NCBI GenBank assembly: GCA_035577985.1
Contig: DATJZY010000186.1
Location: forward strand, 1-32,520
DNA from: Candidatus Eisenbacteria bacterium
GTDB lineage: Bacteria > Desulfobacterota > Binatia > DP-6
Length of the DNA stretch: 32,520 bases
Direction of reading: 5' to 3'
Part shown: positions 5,840-14,385 of the stretch, one piece after another
Position numbering within the stretch: the first letter of the stretch is position 1
Layout: each line of letters opens with the position of its first letter
Position numbers and translations under genes: made by a program
Notes under the pieces: generated by a model
What the model was told of the DNA's origin: nothing
The model's input: only the letters and a program-made list of their open reading frames with translations
Databases searched by the model: none

Positions 5840-5855
5840 GTGTCACTCCTGACAC
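5840..5855. repeat. Short inverted repeat GTGTCA-CTCC-TGACAC
   Basis: 6-bp arms around a 4-bp spacer in the non-coding stretch 5791-6086. It is followed by a tandem 10-mer (CTGTGCCACG / CTGTGCCGCG, 5861-5880). It could be an operator or a fragment of a REP-type repeat. No second copy is seen in the window. Confidence 0.3.
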
Positions 5856-5915
5856 ACGCACTGTGCCACGCTGTGCCGCGGCGTGGCGGACGAACGTCGG
5901 AGTGACGGACGGATC

Positions 5916-5965
5916 TGCACGTTTCCTGCACATTTTCGCATCTCGCCCTCGGCGCGAAATGTGCA
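5916..5965. promoter_or_regulatory. Three TGCACRTTTyC-like boxes, candidate regulator sites
   Basis: TGCACGTTTCC (5916-5926) and TGCACATTTTC (5927-5937) are head-to-tail with an 11-bp period, about one helical turn. A third copy is inverted (minus strand, TGCACATTTCG ending near 5955). The second and third also form an inverted repeat with one bulged base. They lie 122-171 bp upstream of the secreted-protein ATG at 6087. Confidence 0.4.
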
Positions 5966-6086
5966 CTCCCCTTTGTCGACCAACACACTCGGGGAGACGT
6001 CTGGCAACAAGACGCATGGCGCCTCGCAAGCGAGGCCCCAGCGGTCTCGACGGCCCGCGCGACTCTCCGGCGCAAGGGGACGAGAC

Positions 6087-6995
6087 ATGCGAGTTGCTGG
6101 AGATCGGAAGCGAGTCATCCTGGCGGCCGCCGCGCTGCTGATCGTCGGGGCGTCGAAGGCGTTCGCGATGTGCGGCTGCGACAAGCCGCCCCCGCCGCGT
6201 GCCAACGTCCGACCGTTCGTCGCATACCCCGATCAGACCATCACGTTGTTCGACGATCGCATCGTCGAGGGCCAGAAGTACATCGTTCGCTTCACGGCGC
6301 GGGATGGCTCGAGCGATTGGAGTCGCGGACGCGGTGTCGTGAAGCGCGACTTCGCCGACCGACAGCTGCGCAACCAGCTCCGCGTGGCCGTGCCCGACGT
6401 CTCGTACGGGCCGAGCCAGATCAGCGTGTACGATGCCAGCAACACCCTGCTCTACACGCTCTCCGACGATCAGTTCGCGGTCATCGGGCGTCCCATCGCG
6501 CTGCACGACTTCGACGAGACGATCACGCGCAAGAACTATCAGACCGGCGTTGCCGCCGACGGCACGATGTTCATCGCCTTCGACGCGACGGACGTGAGCG
6601 ATGCCACGAAGTACACCGGCACCGGAGTGGGCGCGGGCCTCCGCTTCCAGCCGGACAGCGTCGTCATCTACAACGCCCAGGGCTTCTTTGGTGGCTGGCT
6701 CGATCCCAACTCGCCCGGCCTGTTCCGCATCACCGCCGGATCGCCCGGGCTGAGCGACACGCTCTCCTACTGGCGCCACGAGTTCCGCACGTACAAGGAA
6801 GAGCACCGTAAACGCGATGCGCGCCGGACCGCGGACGGCGAGTGGCACGCCGACGGCACGCCGCACGTCGACAACTTCCACTTCGTCGTCGCGATCGCGG
6901 CGACGCTCGACAACGGTCAGCCGCTGTCGCCCGGGGCATCACCCGCCTTCGACCTCGTCATCAGCTCCACCCCGGAGCCGTCCAGCGACCTCTAA
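6087..6995 (+). CDS. Secreted protein of unknown function (302 aa)
   Basis: ATG 6087 has a good Shine-Dalgarno (AAGGGGA, 6 nt spacing). Residues 1-26 are a signal peptide (MRVAGDRKR then a hydrophobic stretch ending SKAFA), followed by MCGCDKPPPP. The mature part is beta-rich: FVAYPDQTITLFDDRIVEGQ, a VPDVSYGPSQISVYD segment that recalls Ig/IPT-like strands, an alternating hydrophobic middle, a WRHEFRTYKEEHRKRDAR basic helix and HVDNFHFVVAIAATLD near the end. No catalytic signature or anchor is visible. It is not recognised. The open frame extends upstream to 5883, but that part has no coding character and contains the regulatory boxes. Confidence 0.8.
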   Translation: MRVAGDRKRVILAAAALLIVGASKAFAMCGCDKPPPPRANVRPFVAYPDQTITLFDDRIVEGQKYIVRFTARDGSSDWSRGRGVVKRDFADRQLRNQLRVAVPDVSYGPSQISVYDASNTLLYTLSDDQFAVIGRPIALHDFDETITRKNYQTGVAADGTMFIAFDATDVSDATKYTGTGVGAGLRFQPDSVVIYNAQGFFGGWLDPNSPGLFRITAGSPGLSDTLSYWRHEFRTYKEEHRKRDARRTADGEWHADGTPHVDNFHFVVAIAATLDNGQPLSPGASPAFDLVISSTPEPSSDL

Positions 6996-7017
6996 GGCAC
7001 GCCGACCGAGCGCCTGC

Positions 7018-8568
7018 ATGCGCGTTCTGGGCGTCCTCCTGGGTGGCCTGCTCTACGCGCTGGCGGTGCCGCCGGTCGATTGCGGCGCCTTCGCGTGGCT
7101 CGCGCTCGTTCCGGTCCTGCTCGCGGTCCGCGGGCAGGCGGCGGTGTCGGCATTCTCGTACGGCTGTCTCTTCGGCTACGCGTACGGTTGGGCGACCCTG
7201 TGGAGTCTGGCCGACACGGCCGTCCGGTACTTCCACTTGGTGATGCCGCTGGGGGCGACCGCGGCTGCCTTGTGGTTCCTGGTCGTCGTCGGCGTGCCGT
7301 TCGGCTTGTTCGCAGCCGCAGCCGGCGCCGTGCTCAACCGGTTGGGCTTCGTGGTCTCGCTCGTCGTCGTCCCGGCGCTCTGGGTCGCTTCCGAGCTGCT
7401 GCGTGGCCGGCTGATCGGCCAACCCTGGGGTCTTCTCGGATACACCCAGCACCGGGAACTCGCCCTCGCACAGGTGGCCGCCCTGACTGGGGTCTACGGC
7501 GTGTCCTTCCTGCTCGCGCTCGGTAGCACGGCGCTCGCCGAGACCATCCATCGGCTGCTGGTGCGTGACTCGCTCGGCAGGGCCCTGCGCGTGCTGATCG
7601 CGCCCGCGGCAGTCATCGGCGTCTGCTGGCTGACCGGACTCAGGGCCTTGAGCGCCGCCGGCACGCCCGCGAGCGATTCCGCCACCGGACGAACCCAGCA
7701 GGTCGCCATCGTCCAGACGAACGTGACGCCGGCGGCGCGTTGGACTCCCTCGTACACCGGGGCCCAAGTCGGCGCCCACCTCCGCCGGACCGACGACATC
7801 TCGCCGGCCACGCGTCCAGCCCTGATCGTATGGCCCGAGAATGCCGTCCCCAGATATCTCGAGGCCGATCCGTTCCTGGCGTCACGTCTTGCCGAGTCGG
7901 CCCGCCGCCATCACGCGGATCTGCTGCTCGGCGCGCCGCGCTACGAGGACGGCCGCAGCTACAACAGCGTGCGACTCATCACCGCGAGCGGACGCAACGG
8001 TGGGCACTACGACAAGCGCCGACTCGTCCTGTTCGCCGAGGAGAAGCCGTTCACGCCCCGTGCGGATGGCGACCCGAACCGCGATCCGGATGCGTTCGCG
8101 AGCGGAACGGGACCGGGCGTACTGCAGAGCTTCGTGCGTCTCGGCGTCTCGGTCTGCCACGAGATCCTTCACCCGGATCTGATCAACGACAGCGTCCGGA
8201 ACGGCGCCGAGTTGCTGGTGAACGTCGCGAACGACAGCTGGCTCGACGGGCTGTCCGAGGGAGCGGGGCTGCAGCACCTCGCGATGGCGACCTTCCGCGC
8301 AATCGAGACACGACGCTATCTCGTGCGGGCCGCCATCACCGGCGCTTCCGCGGTGATCGACCCCTTCGGCCGGGTCGTCGGTGTTCTGCCCCCAGGGCAG
8401 GCCGGCGTCCTGACGGCGCCGGTGACCGGTCTCGACACCCTCACCTGGTACGTGCGTGTCGGCGACCTGTTCGCCTTCGTATGCGTCGTGGTTGCACTGT
8501 GGGGACTCGCCTTGTGCGTGGTTGCCCGGCACGCCAGCCCAGCGATCCCGGCCCGCCGCGAGCTCTAA
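7018..8568 (+). CDS. lnt: Apolipoprotein N-acyltransferase (516 aa)
   Basis: Transfers an acyl chain to the N-terminal Cys of lipoproteins in the inner membrane, the last step of lipoprotein maturation. The N-terminal half has about six hydrophobic segments (roughly 3-205), followed by a carbon-nitrogen hydrolase domain (about 227-480) and a final membrane helix (about 485-508). The Glu-Lys-Cys triad is present: E274 in VWPENAVPRY, K333 in HYDKRRLVLFAEE, C380 in VSVCHEIL. The length is normal for the family. ATG 7018 is chosen because membrane helix 1 starts at once; no strong ribosome site is seen. It implies a Gram-negative lipoprotein system. Confidence 0.93.
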   Translation: MRVLGVLLGGLLYALAVPPVDCGAFAWLALVPVLLAVRGQAAVSAFSYGCLFGYAYGWATLWSLADTAVRYFHLVMPLGATAAALWFLVVVGVPFGLFAAAAGAVLNRLGFVVSLVVVPALWVASELLRGRLIGQPWGLLGYTQHRELALAQVAALTGVYGVSFLLALGSTALAETIHRLLVRDSLGRALRVLIAPAAVIGVCWLTGLRALSAAGTPASDSATGRTQQVAIVQTNVTPAARWTPSYTGAQVGAHLRRTDDISPATRPALIVWPENAVPRYLEADPFLASRLAESARRHHADLLLGAPRYEDGRSYNSVRLITASGRNGGHYDKRRLVLFAEEKPFTPRADGDPNRDPDAFASGTGPGVLQSFVRLGVSVCHEILHPDLINDSVRNGAELLVNVANDSWLDGLSEGAGLQHLAMATFRAIETRRYLVRAAITGASAVIDPFGRVVGVLPPGQAGVLTAPVTGLDTLTWYVRVGDLFAFVCVVVALWGLALCVVARHASPAIPARREL

Positions 8569-8586
8569 CCCTCGCGGGTCTCCGCG

Positions 8587-8616
8587 TTGGCAGGCCACCT
8601 CGCCGGTGAGTAATAT
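8587..8616 (+). promoter_or_regulatory. Possible promoter of the histidine kinase gene
   Basis: TTGGCA (8587-8592, 5 of 6), 18-bp spacer, TAATAT (8611-8616, 4 of 6), in the 66-bp gap between lnt and the kinase gene. The transcript would start about 12 nt before ATG 8635. Confidence 0.35.
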
Positions 8617-8634
8617 CGCCGGCGGCGGCCTGGC

Positions 8635-11184
8635 ATGGAGACCTTCCCGAGCGGCCCTCGTGCATCCGTCGCCGTTCGACTGACGGCGCTGGCGATCGGC
8701 CTGATCGGCCTCGCCGTCGCGATCCGGACCACGACGACGAGCCTCGCGTGGATCGACCAACCCTTTCCTGGGTTCTTTCTCCTCGCGAACCGCGTGGTGC
8801 CGTCGATCGGCCTTCGCCACTGGTCCGCATCGACGATTCCCGGGCTCTATCAAAGCGAGGTCCTCGCGGTGGACGGTGTGCGGGTCACGTCCGCACGGGA
8901 CGTCTACGATCGCGCACGCGTTCCTCCCGTGGGCCATGGGGTCCGATACCTGGTGTCGCGCAACGGAGTCGAGCGCGAGGTCGTCATCGCGACGCAGCGT
9001 TTCACCGTGCGTGATTGGCTTCTCCTGTTCGGAGCCTACCTGCTCGACGCCGTCGTCTATCTGCTGTGCGGGCTCGTCGCCTGGGTGCTCCGACCGTCCT
9101 CGCGGCTGTCGCGGGCGTTCCTCGCGTTCGGGGCCGCGTATTCCGCGTTCTTCCTGACGGCGATGGACATCTACGGCCCGTGGACCTTCATGCGGATCCA
9201 TACGGTCATCGAGGCCGTCACACCGGCGGCGGCACTCCAGCTGTTCATGCTCTTCCCGCAGGATCATCCATGGGCCAGGTGGCGCTTCCTCGGATACGTG
9301 GGGTCGTTGTTCCTGGCTGTCGCGTATCAGCTCTTCTTCCACCAGCCGACCGCCTTCTCGACGGTTCTGGTCCTCAACATGCTCTTCCTCGGGTCGGCGG
9401 GCCTCTTCTTCGGATGGCGCCTGATCTCCGAGTATCGCGGGGCCTCGTCGCAACTCGCCCGGCAGCGCGTCCGCATTCTCACCGTCGGTACGCTGCTTGG
9501 CCTCGCGATCCCGGGTGGGGCACTCGTCGTCTCGTCCATCGTCTGGGGCCAGATGTCGATGAACGTCGCCGTCTTCACGCCCGTGCTCTTCGCGTTGTCG
9601 CTGGCCTACGCGATCGTGAAGCACGACGTGCTCGAGATCGACGCGATGCTGAAGCGCGGCGCCTTCTACCTGCTCATGACGGGCGCCGTCGGCGCCGCGT
9701 ACGTCGGTGCGGTCGTCCTGTTCAACTCGATCCTCAGCGCCAACGTGGTGACGAACTCGCCGCTCTTTCCGCTCCTCTTCACGCTGGCGGTGCTGCTCGT
9801 CTTCAATCCGGCGCGGACCCGCATCCAGGCGGTCGTCGACCGCCTCTTCTTCCGCACGCGCTACGACTCAACCGAGGTCCTGGCCCGGCTCGGCAGCGAT
9901 CTCGGCACGGCACACGACTACCGGCGCATTGCCGACGTGGTCTGCGATCACGTGCAGCGCGCCATCCCCAATGCGGCGACGCGTCTCTTCACCGCCGGGC
10001 CCGACGGCGTGCTGGCGGCGGTGGGTGAGCAGGTCCGGCTGGGTGCGACGCTGGCGCAGCATCTTGCGACCCGGCGCATCGTGACCGCCTTCGACTCGCC
10101 CGAGTCCTATCCCGACGAGGCGACCTATGCCGCCATCCGCGACGCCCTCGGCGCGAACGGCGCCGAGATCGCGGTCCCGCTCGACCACGACGGCACGCTC
10201 GTGGGCGCGCTGACGCTGGCCCCGAAGCGCTCGGGTCTCTTCTACACCGCCGGCGACGCGGACTTCCTGCGTGCGGTGGCGCATCAGGCCGTGATCGCGC
10301 TCGAAAACGCGCGGAGCTACCAGGCGCTGGCCGACCTGAACGCCCGCCTCGAGGATCGCGTCCGCGAGCGCACGGCACAGCTCGAGGAGGCGAACGCCGA
10401 GCTCAATCGTGCCTACGGGGAGCTGCAGACGGCGCAGGTGCAGCTCGTCCAGTCCGAGAAGATGGCCTCGCTCGGCCGCCTGGTCGCCGGCGTGGCGCAC
10501 GAGATCAACAATCCCGTGAGCTTCATCGCGAGCAGCGTGGCCCCGCTGCGACGGCGGATCGCGCAGGCGGCGACCCTCGCTCCCGACGAGGTGCGCAAGC
10601 TCCTGGCCGACGCCGAGGAGATCACCGCCGTCATGGCGCGCGGAGCCGAGCGCACGGCGGCGATCGTGAAGGACCTCCGCACCTTCTCACGCGTCGGCGA
10701 GGCGACGCGAAAGCCCGTCGACCTGGTCGACGCCATCGAGGTGAGCCTCCGCCTGCTCTCGCCGCGCTGGCGGGACCGCATCACCGTGCACCGCGATCTC
10801 GCTCCGCTGCCACTCATCGAGGGCGATCCCGGGCAGCTGAACCAGGTGCTCGTGAACCTGCTCGCCAACGCCTGCGACGCCATCGCGGGCTCGGGCAACA
10901 TCTGGGTCTCGACCGCCGTGGACGGCGACGCCGCCACGATCACCATCCGAGACGACGGTGCCGGCATGTCCGACGAGGTGCGGCAGCGGATCTTCGAGCC
11001 GTTCTTCACGACCAAGGACGTCGGGGCCGGCACCGGGCTCGGGCTCGCGATCAGCTACAACGTCGTCGTCGACCACGGCGGGCGGATCGACGTCGAGAGC
11101 GCGCCGGGCCGGGGAACCACGGTCCGCGTCGTCCTGCCGCTCGGCGCCGCGCCACCGCTCGCCGCTCAGGCGACGTCGTCCTGA
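8635..11184 (+). CDS. Membrane sensor histidine kinase with PDZ-like, GAF and kinase domains (849 aa)
   Basis: N-terminal membrane helix (about 16-34), a periplasmic part with a PDZ-like stretch (about 70-120), then some seven or eight more membrane helices (to about 405), a GAF-like domain (about 415-570) and a coiled coil (ERTAQLEEANAELNRAYGEL). The C-terminal kinase core has H-box GVAHEINNPV with phospho-acceptor H622, N-box around N741 (VLVNLLANACDAI), and ATP-lid motifs DDGAGM and GTGLGLAI. All the catalytic motifs of a working kinase are present. No response regulator or DNA-binding gene is adjacent, so it is an orphan in this window. The signal is unknown; the many helices and position between lnt and murJ hint at envelope sensing, which is only inference. 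Confidence 0.9.
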   Translation: METFPSGPRASVAVRLTALAIGLIGLAVAIRTTTTSLAWIDQPFPGFFLLANRVVPSIGLRHWSASTIPGLYQSEVLAVDGVRVTSARDVYDRARVPPVGHGVRYLVSRNGVEREVVIATQRFTVRDWLLLFGAYLLDAVVYLLCGLVAWVLRPSSRLSRAFLAFGAAYSAFFLTAMDIYGPWTFMRIHTVIEAVTPAAALQLFMLFPQDHPWARWRFLGYVGSLFLAVAYQLFFHQPTAFSTVLVLNMLFLGSAGLFFGWRLISEYRGASSQLARQRVRILTVGTLLGLAIPGGALVVSSIVWGQMSMNVAVFTPVLFALSLAYAIVKHDVLEIDAMLKRGAFYLLMTGAVGAAYVGAVVLFNSILSANVVTNSPLFPLLFTLAVLLVFNPARTRIQAVVDRLFFRTRYDSTEVLARLGSDLGTAHDYRRIADVVCDHVQRAIPNAATRLFTAGPDGVLAAVGEQVRLGATLAQHLATRRIVTAFDSPESYPDEATYAAIRDALGANGAEIAVPLDHDGTLVGALTLAPKRSGLFYTAGDADFLRAVAHQAVIALENARSYQALADLNARLEDRVRERTAQLEEANAELNRAYGELQTAQVQLVQSEKMASLGRLVAGVAHEINNPVSFIASSVAPLRRRIAQAATLAPDEVRKLLADAEEITAVMARGAERTAAIVKDLRTFSRVGEATRKPVDLVDAIEVSLRLLSPRWRDRITVHRDLAPLPLIEGDPGQLNQVLVNLLANACDAIAGSGNIWVSTAVDGDAATITIRDDGAGMSDEVRQRIFEPFFTTKDVGAGTGLGLAISYNVVVDHGGRIDVESAPGRGTTVRVVLPLGAAPPLAAQATSS

Positions 11185-11254
11185 GGCGAGCGCGCCCCGG
11201 GCGCCGCCGTCCTTGCAGGCACGCTCGGCTCTGGCATATCGAGCGATCTCGGGG

Positions 11255-12904
11255 ATGAGCGGAGCGGCGGCAGGGGGTCGACAGCAGCTTGCGCGCCGCG
11301 CCGGCATCGTCTCGGCCGCCGTCCTCTCGAGCCGCGTGCTCGGGCTCGTCCGCGAGCAGGTCTTCGCCATCTGCTTCGGTGCGGGCCGCGAGCTCGACGC
11401 CTTCGTCACGGCGTTCCGCATCCCGAATCTCCTCCGCGATCTCTTCGCCGAGGGGGCCCTCAGCGCCGCGTTCGTGACCACCTTCACGCAGGAGCTGACG
11501 CTGCGCGGAGAGGCCGCCGCGTGGCGCCTGGCGAACCTCGTCGTGAACGCGCTCGGGCTCATCGTGGGCGTCCTCTGCGTCGCCGGCATCGCGGTCGCGC
11601 CGGCCATCACGCACGCGATCGCACCGGGGTTCGAGGCCATCCCCGGGAAGACCGCCCTCACGATCCACCTCGCCCGCATCATGTTCCCCTTCCTGCTGCT
11701 GGTCGCGCTCGCAGCCGTCGCGATGGGCATCCTCAACACGCGCAACCGCTTCGGCGTCCCCGCCGCCGCGTCGACGTTCTTCAACCTCGGCTCCGTCGTG
11801 GGCGGCCTCGCCTGCGCGTGGTGGCTGGCGCCCGAGTACATGCGCGGCCTTTCCACGTCGCTTCAGGGCCTCGCCCCGGAGACCCGCAGCGCGCTGGCCG
11901 AGCGCGCCATCACCGGCATGGCCATCGGCACGCTGATCGGCGGGCTCTGTCAGCTCCTGGTGCAGCTGCCCTCACTGCGGACCGTGGGCTTTCGCTATCG
12001 CCCCCTGCTCTCCGTCTCCGACCCCGGCGTCCGGCAGGTGCTGCGGCTCATGGCCCCGGCGACGATCGGCGCCGCGGCCGTGCAGGTGAACGTCTTCGTC
12101 AACAGCAACTTCGCCTCGTACCTCGGTGACGGCCCGGTCTCGTGGCTGAACGTGGCCTTCCGGCTGATGCAGCTGCCGATCGGTCTCTTCGGCGTCGCCA
12201 TCGGAACGGTGGCGCTGCCGGCGCTCTCGCGCCAGGTGGCGCAAGGCGAGACCCGCGCGCTCAAGGACACGCTCCGCCAGTCGCTCGAGCTGATCGCCCT
12301 CCTGTGCGTCCCTGCGGCCGTGGGGCTCGCCCAGCTCGGCGTTCCGGTGATCGGCCTCCTCTACCAGCACGGCCGCTTCGGCCCCGCCGACACCGCGGCG
12401 GCGGCGCAGGCGCTGGCCGGGTACGCCGTCGGCCTCGCGGGCTACGCAGGCATCAAGGTGCTGGCGCCGGCGTTCTACGCCCTCGACGACGCGCGGACGC
12501 CCATGCGCGTCGCGCTGATCTCGATCGCGGTGAACCTCGTCCTCAACTGGACGCTCGTGCGCGGGTTCGGCCTCGGCCACGTGGGTCTCGCGCTGTCGAC
12601 GTCCGCGGTCGCCCTGGGGAACTGCGGCCTGCTCTACGTCTTCCTGCGACGCCGCATCGGCCCGCTCGGCGGAGGCATGTCGCGCACGCTGCTGCGGATC
12701 GTCCTGGCGGCCGCCGTGATGGCCGCCGCCGGCGTCGGGCTCGCCGCCCTCCTGCAGTCCCACCTGCCCATAGCGCCTATCGGGCGTTACGCGGTCGAGG
12801 TCGCCGTCTCCGTTCCGCTCCTGGCGCTGGTCTTCGCGGTCGCCTGTCTCGCGCTCGGGGTGCAGCTCCCGGGGCTGACCCGCCGCCGCCCGCCGGCGCG
12901 CTGA
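11255..12904 (+). CDS. murJ: Lipid II flippase MurJ/MviN (549 aa)
   Basis: Flips lipid II across the inner membrane for peptidoglycan synthesis (MOP superfamily). Family landmarks: ARRAGIVSAAVLSSRVLGLVREQVFAICFGAG at the N-terminus, DAFVTAFRIPNLLRDLFAEGALSAAFVTTF, FGVPAAASTFFNLGSVVGG, QLPIGLFGVAIGTVALPALSR and FYALDDARTPMRVAL. About 14 hydrophobic segments follow the MurJ layout, and the last one (about 510-535) is complete. ATG 11255 gives a normal N-terminus; its ribosome site is poor. The last 128 bp overlap the convergent rluB gene. Confidence 0.95.
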   Translation: MSGAAAGGRQQLARRAGIVSAAVLSSRVLGLVREQVFAICFGAGRELDAFVTAFRIPNLLRDLFAEGALSAAFVTTFTQELTLRGEAAAWRLANLVVNALGLIVGVLCVAGIAVAPAITHAIAPGFEAIPGKTALTIHLARIMFPFLLLVALAAVAMGILNTRNRFGVPAAASTFFNLGSVVGGLACAWWLAPEYMRGLSTSLQGLAPETRSALAERAITGMAIGTLIGGLCQLLVQLPSLRTVGFRYRPLLSVSDPGVRQVLRLMAPATIGAAAVQVNVFVNSNFASYLGDGPVSWLNVAFRLMQLPIGLFGVAIGTVALPALSRQVAQGETRALKDTLRQSLELIALLCVPAAVGLAQLGVPVIGLLYQHGRFGPADTAAAAQALAGYAVGLAGYAGIKVLAPAFYALDDARTPMRVALISIAVNLVLNWTLVRGFGLGHVGLALSTSAVALGNCGLLYVFLRRRIGPLGGGMSRTLLRIVLAAAVMAAAGVGLAALLQSHLPIAPIGRYAVEVAVSVPLLALVFAVACLALGVQLPGLTRRRPPAR

Positions 12905-13664
12905 GGCCAGCCGCTTCCCGCAGCGCGACCATTTCGTGCCTCGTCAGGTTCCGGCACGCGCCCGGCGGAAGGTCGCCGAGTCGCACCGGCCCGAAGGCCA
13001 CACGCGCGAGCTTGTCGACCGGATGCCCGATCGTCTCGCAGAGCCGCCGCACGACGTGCCACTGGCCGCGCCGCACGCCGATCTCGAGCCACGTCTTCGT
13101 CGGCCGCTCGCGAAGGACACGCACCGTGGCCACGACCGGCGGGCCGTCCCCGAGGCGCACGCCGCGGCGCAGGCGCGCCAGCCCCTCGGCGGACGGACGC
13201 CCGTCCACCTTCACGTGATACACGCGCTCGAGCCCGCGCTCGCCCGCGAGAAGACTCGCGGCGAGCGCGCCGTCGTTGGTGAGCAGCAGCAGGCCGCTCG
13301 TCTGCAGATCGAGCCGTCCGATCGGGTAGAGACGTTCGCCGAGCCCCGCGACGACGTCGCGCACCGTCGCTCGTCCCTCCGGGTCGGACATCGTCGCGAC
13401 CATCCCACGCGGCTTGTGGAAGACGATCGTCCGGCGTGGCCCACCGAAGACGAGGCGCTCGCCGTCCACGGTGATCACGTCGATCCGCGGGTCCGCGCGC
13501 GTACCCAGCTCGGTCGCCACGCGGCCATTCACGGCGACGCGGCCGCCCAGGATCAACGCTTCGGCGTGCCGCCGCGACGCGACGCCGGCGCGCGAGAGGA
13601 GCTTCTGCAGGCGCTCGCCTGCCTGCTCACTCCTCCCGGTCGGTCGGGACGTCCGGGACGCCAT
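12777..13664 (-). CDS. rluB: 23S rRNA pseudouridine synthase, RluB/RsuA family (295 aa)
   Basis: Isomerises uridine in rRNA. An S4 RNA-binding domain comes first (ERLQKLLSRAGVASRRHAEALILGGRVAVNGR, about 17-48), then the catalytic domain with the signature GRLDLQTSGLLLLTNDG, where the Asp (about 119) is the nucleophile. The conserved domain ends near ALREAAGL. The last 43 residues are an Arg/Pro/Ala tail encoded antisense to the end of murJ. Basic disordered tails are usual in this family, but here the tail may simply follow the overlap. ATG 13664 is preferred; GTG 13694 is also in frame. It overlaps the end of scpB by 38 bp, so the genes are coupled. The choice of rluB over other RsuA-family members rests on the scpAB neighbourhood. 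Confidence 0.88.
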   Translation of the reverse strand: MASRTSRPTGRSEQAGERLQKLLSRAGVASRRHAEALILGGRVAVNGRVATELGTRADPRIDVITVDGERLVFGGPRRTIVFHKPRGMVATMSDPEGRATVRDVVAGLGERLYPIGRLDLQTSGLLLLTNDGALAASLLAGERGLERVYHVKVDGRPSAEGLARLRRGVRLGDGPPVVATVRVLRERPTKTWLEIGVRRGQWHVVRRLCETIGHPVDKLARVAFGPVRLGDLPPGACRNLTRHEMVALREAAGLSAPAGGGGSAPGAAPRARDRRPRRPAPGAERRRRPRPRNAR

Positions 13665-14385
13665 CGGCCTCGGCCGCCGCGGGCTCGCCCGCACCGCTCC
13701 CGTTCGCGCCGGCGTCCGCGGCGCCGGTGAACGCTTCGGCGAGCTCGCCCAGGTCCTTCAGCGGCGGCAGCGCGTCGAGATCGGGGAGACTGAAGACCTC
13801 GAGGAACTCCTTGGTGGTGGCGTAGAGGATGGGCCGGCCCGGCGCGTCCTTGCGCCCGACGATCCGGATCATGCGGCGTTCGAGCAGGGTCGACAGCACC
13901 GCGTCGACGTCGACGCCGCGGATTGCCTCGATCTCGGGCCGCGTGCAGGGCTGCCGGTAGGCGATGATCGCGAGCGTCTCCAGCATGGCGCGCGAGAGCC
14001 GCGGTGGCTTGCCGCCGAGCAGACGGCGGATCCACGGCCCGTGCTCGGCGAGCGTCCGCAGCTGATACCCGCCGGCGACACGGACCAGCCGCAGCCCCCG
14101 TCCTTCCTCTTCGAGGCGCTCCCCGAGCAGATCGAGCGCGCGGACCACCTCGCGCCGATCGGGCCCGTCGAGGGCGTCGACCAGCCGCGTGATGGATACC
14201 GGCTCACCCGCCGCGAAGAGGATGCCCTCCAGCAGCGGGACGAGACGCGCCACGTCCGCGGCGGCGTCGGCCGCTCGCCGCTCGGTGGGCACCTCCGGTT
14301 CGTCCTCCGACGCGACGACCTCGGTTCCGTCCTGCTCGTCGACGTCGTCGCTCTCGATCAAGATCTCAGCTGCCTGTGAGTTCAT
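13627..14385 (-). CDS. scpB: Segregation and condensation protein B (252 aa)
   Basis: Winged-helix partner of ScpA and SMC in bacterial condensin. Core: LVPLLEGILFAAGEPVSITRLVDAL, GYQLRT, PRLSRAMLETLAIIAYRQPCTRPEIEAIRGVDVD, RMIRIVGRKDAPGRPILYATTKEFLEVF, all typical. There is an acidic N-terminal extension (residues 1-40) and a Gly/Ala/Glu-rich tail. ATG 14385 is chosen for its Shine-Dalgarno (GGGAGGAG about 9 nt upstream); a start at 14442 would run deep into scpA. It overlaps scpA by 20 bp. Confidence 0.94.
   Translation of the reverse strand: MNSQAAEILIESDDVDEQDGTEVVASEDEPEVPTERRAADAAADVARLVPLLEGILFAAGEPVSITRLVDALDGPDRREVVRALDLLGERLEEEGRGLRLVRVAGGYQLRTLAEHGPWIRRLLGGKPPRLSRAMLETLAIIAYRQPCTRPEIEAIRGVDVDAVLSTLLERRMIRIVGRKDAPGRPILYATTKEFLEVFSLPDLDALPPLKDLGELAEAFTGAADAGANGSGAGEPAAAEADGVPDVPTDREE

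Noticed and set aside
5840..5880. REP/RAYT-type mobile repeat
   Set aside because: Only one copy is present in the window and no transposase is near, so it is left as a short inverted repeat.
7882..9624. 580-codon minus-strand frame over lnt and the kinase
   Set aside because: Antisense to lnt catalytic residues and kinase membrane helices; composition is Arg/Glu/Asp/Gly-rich only.
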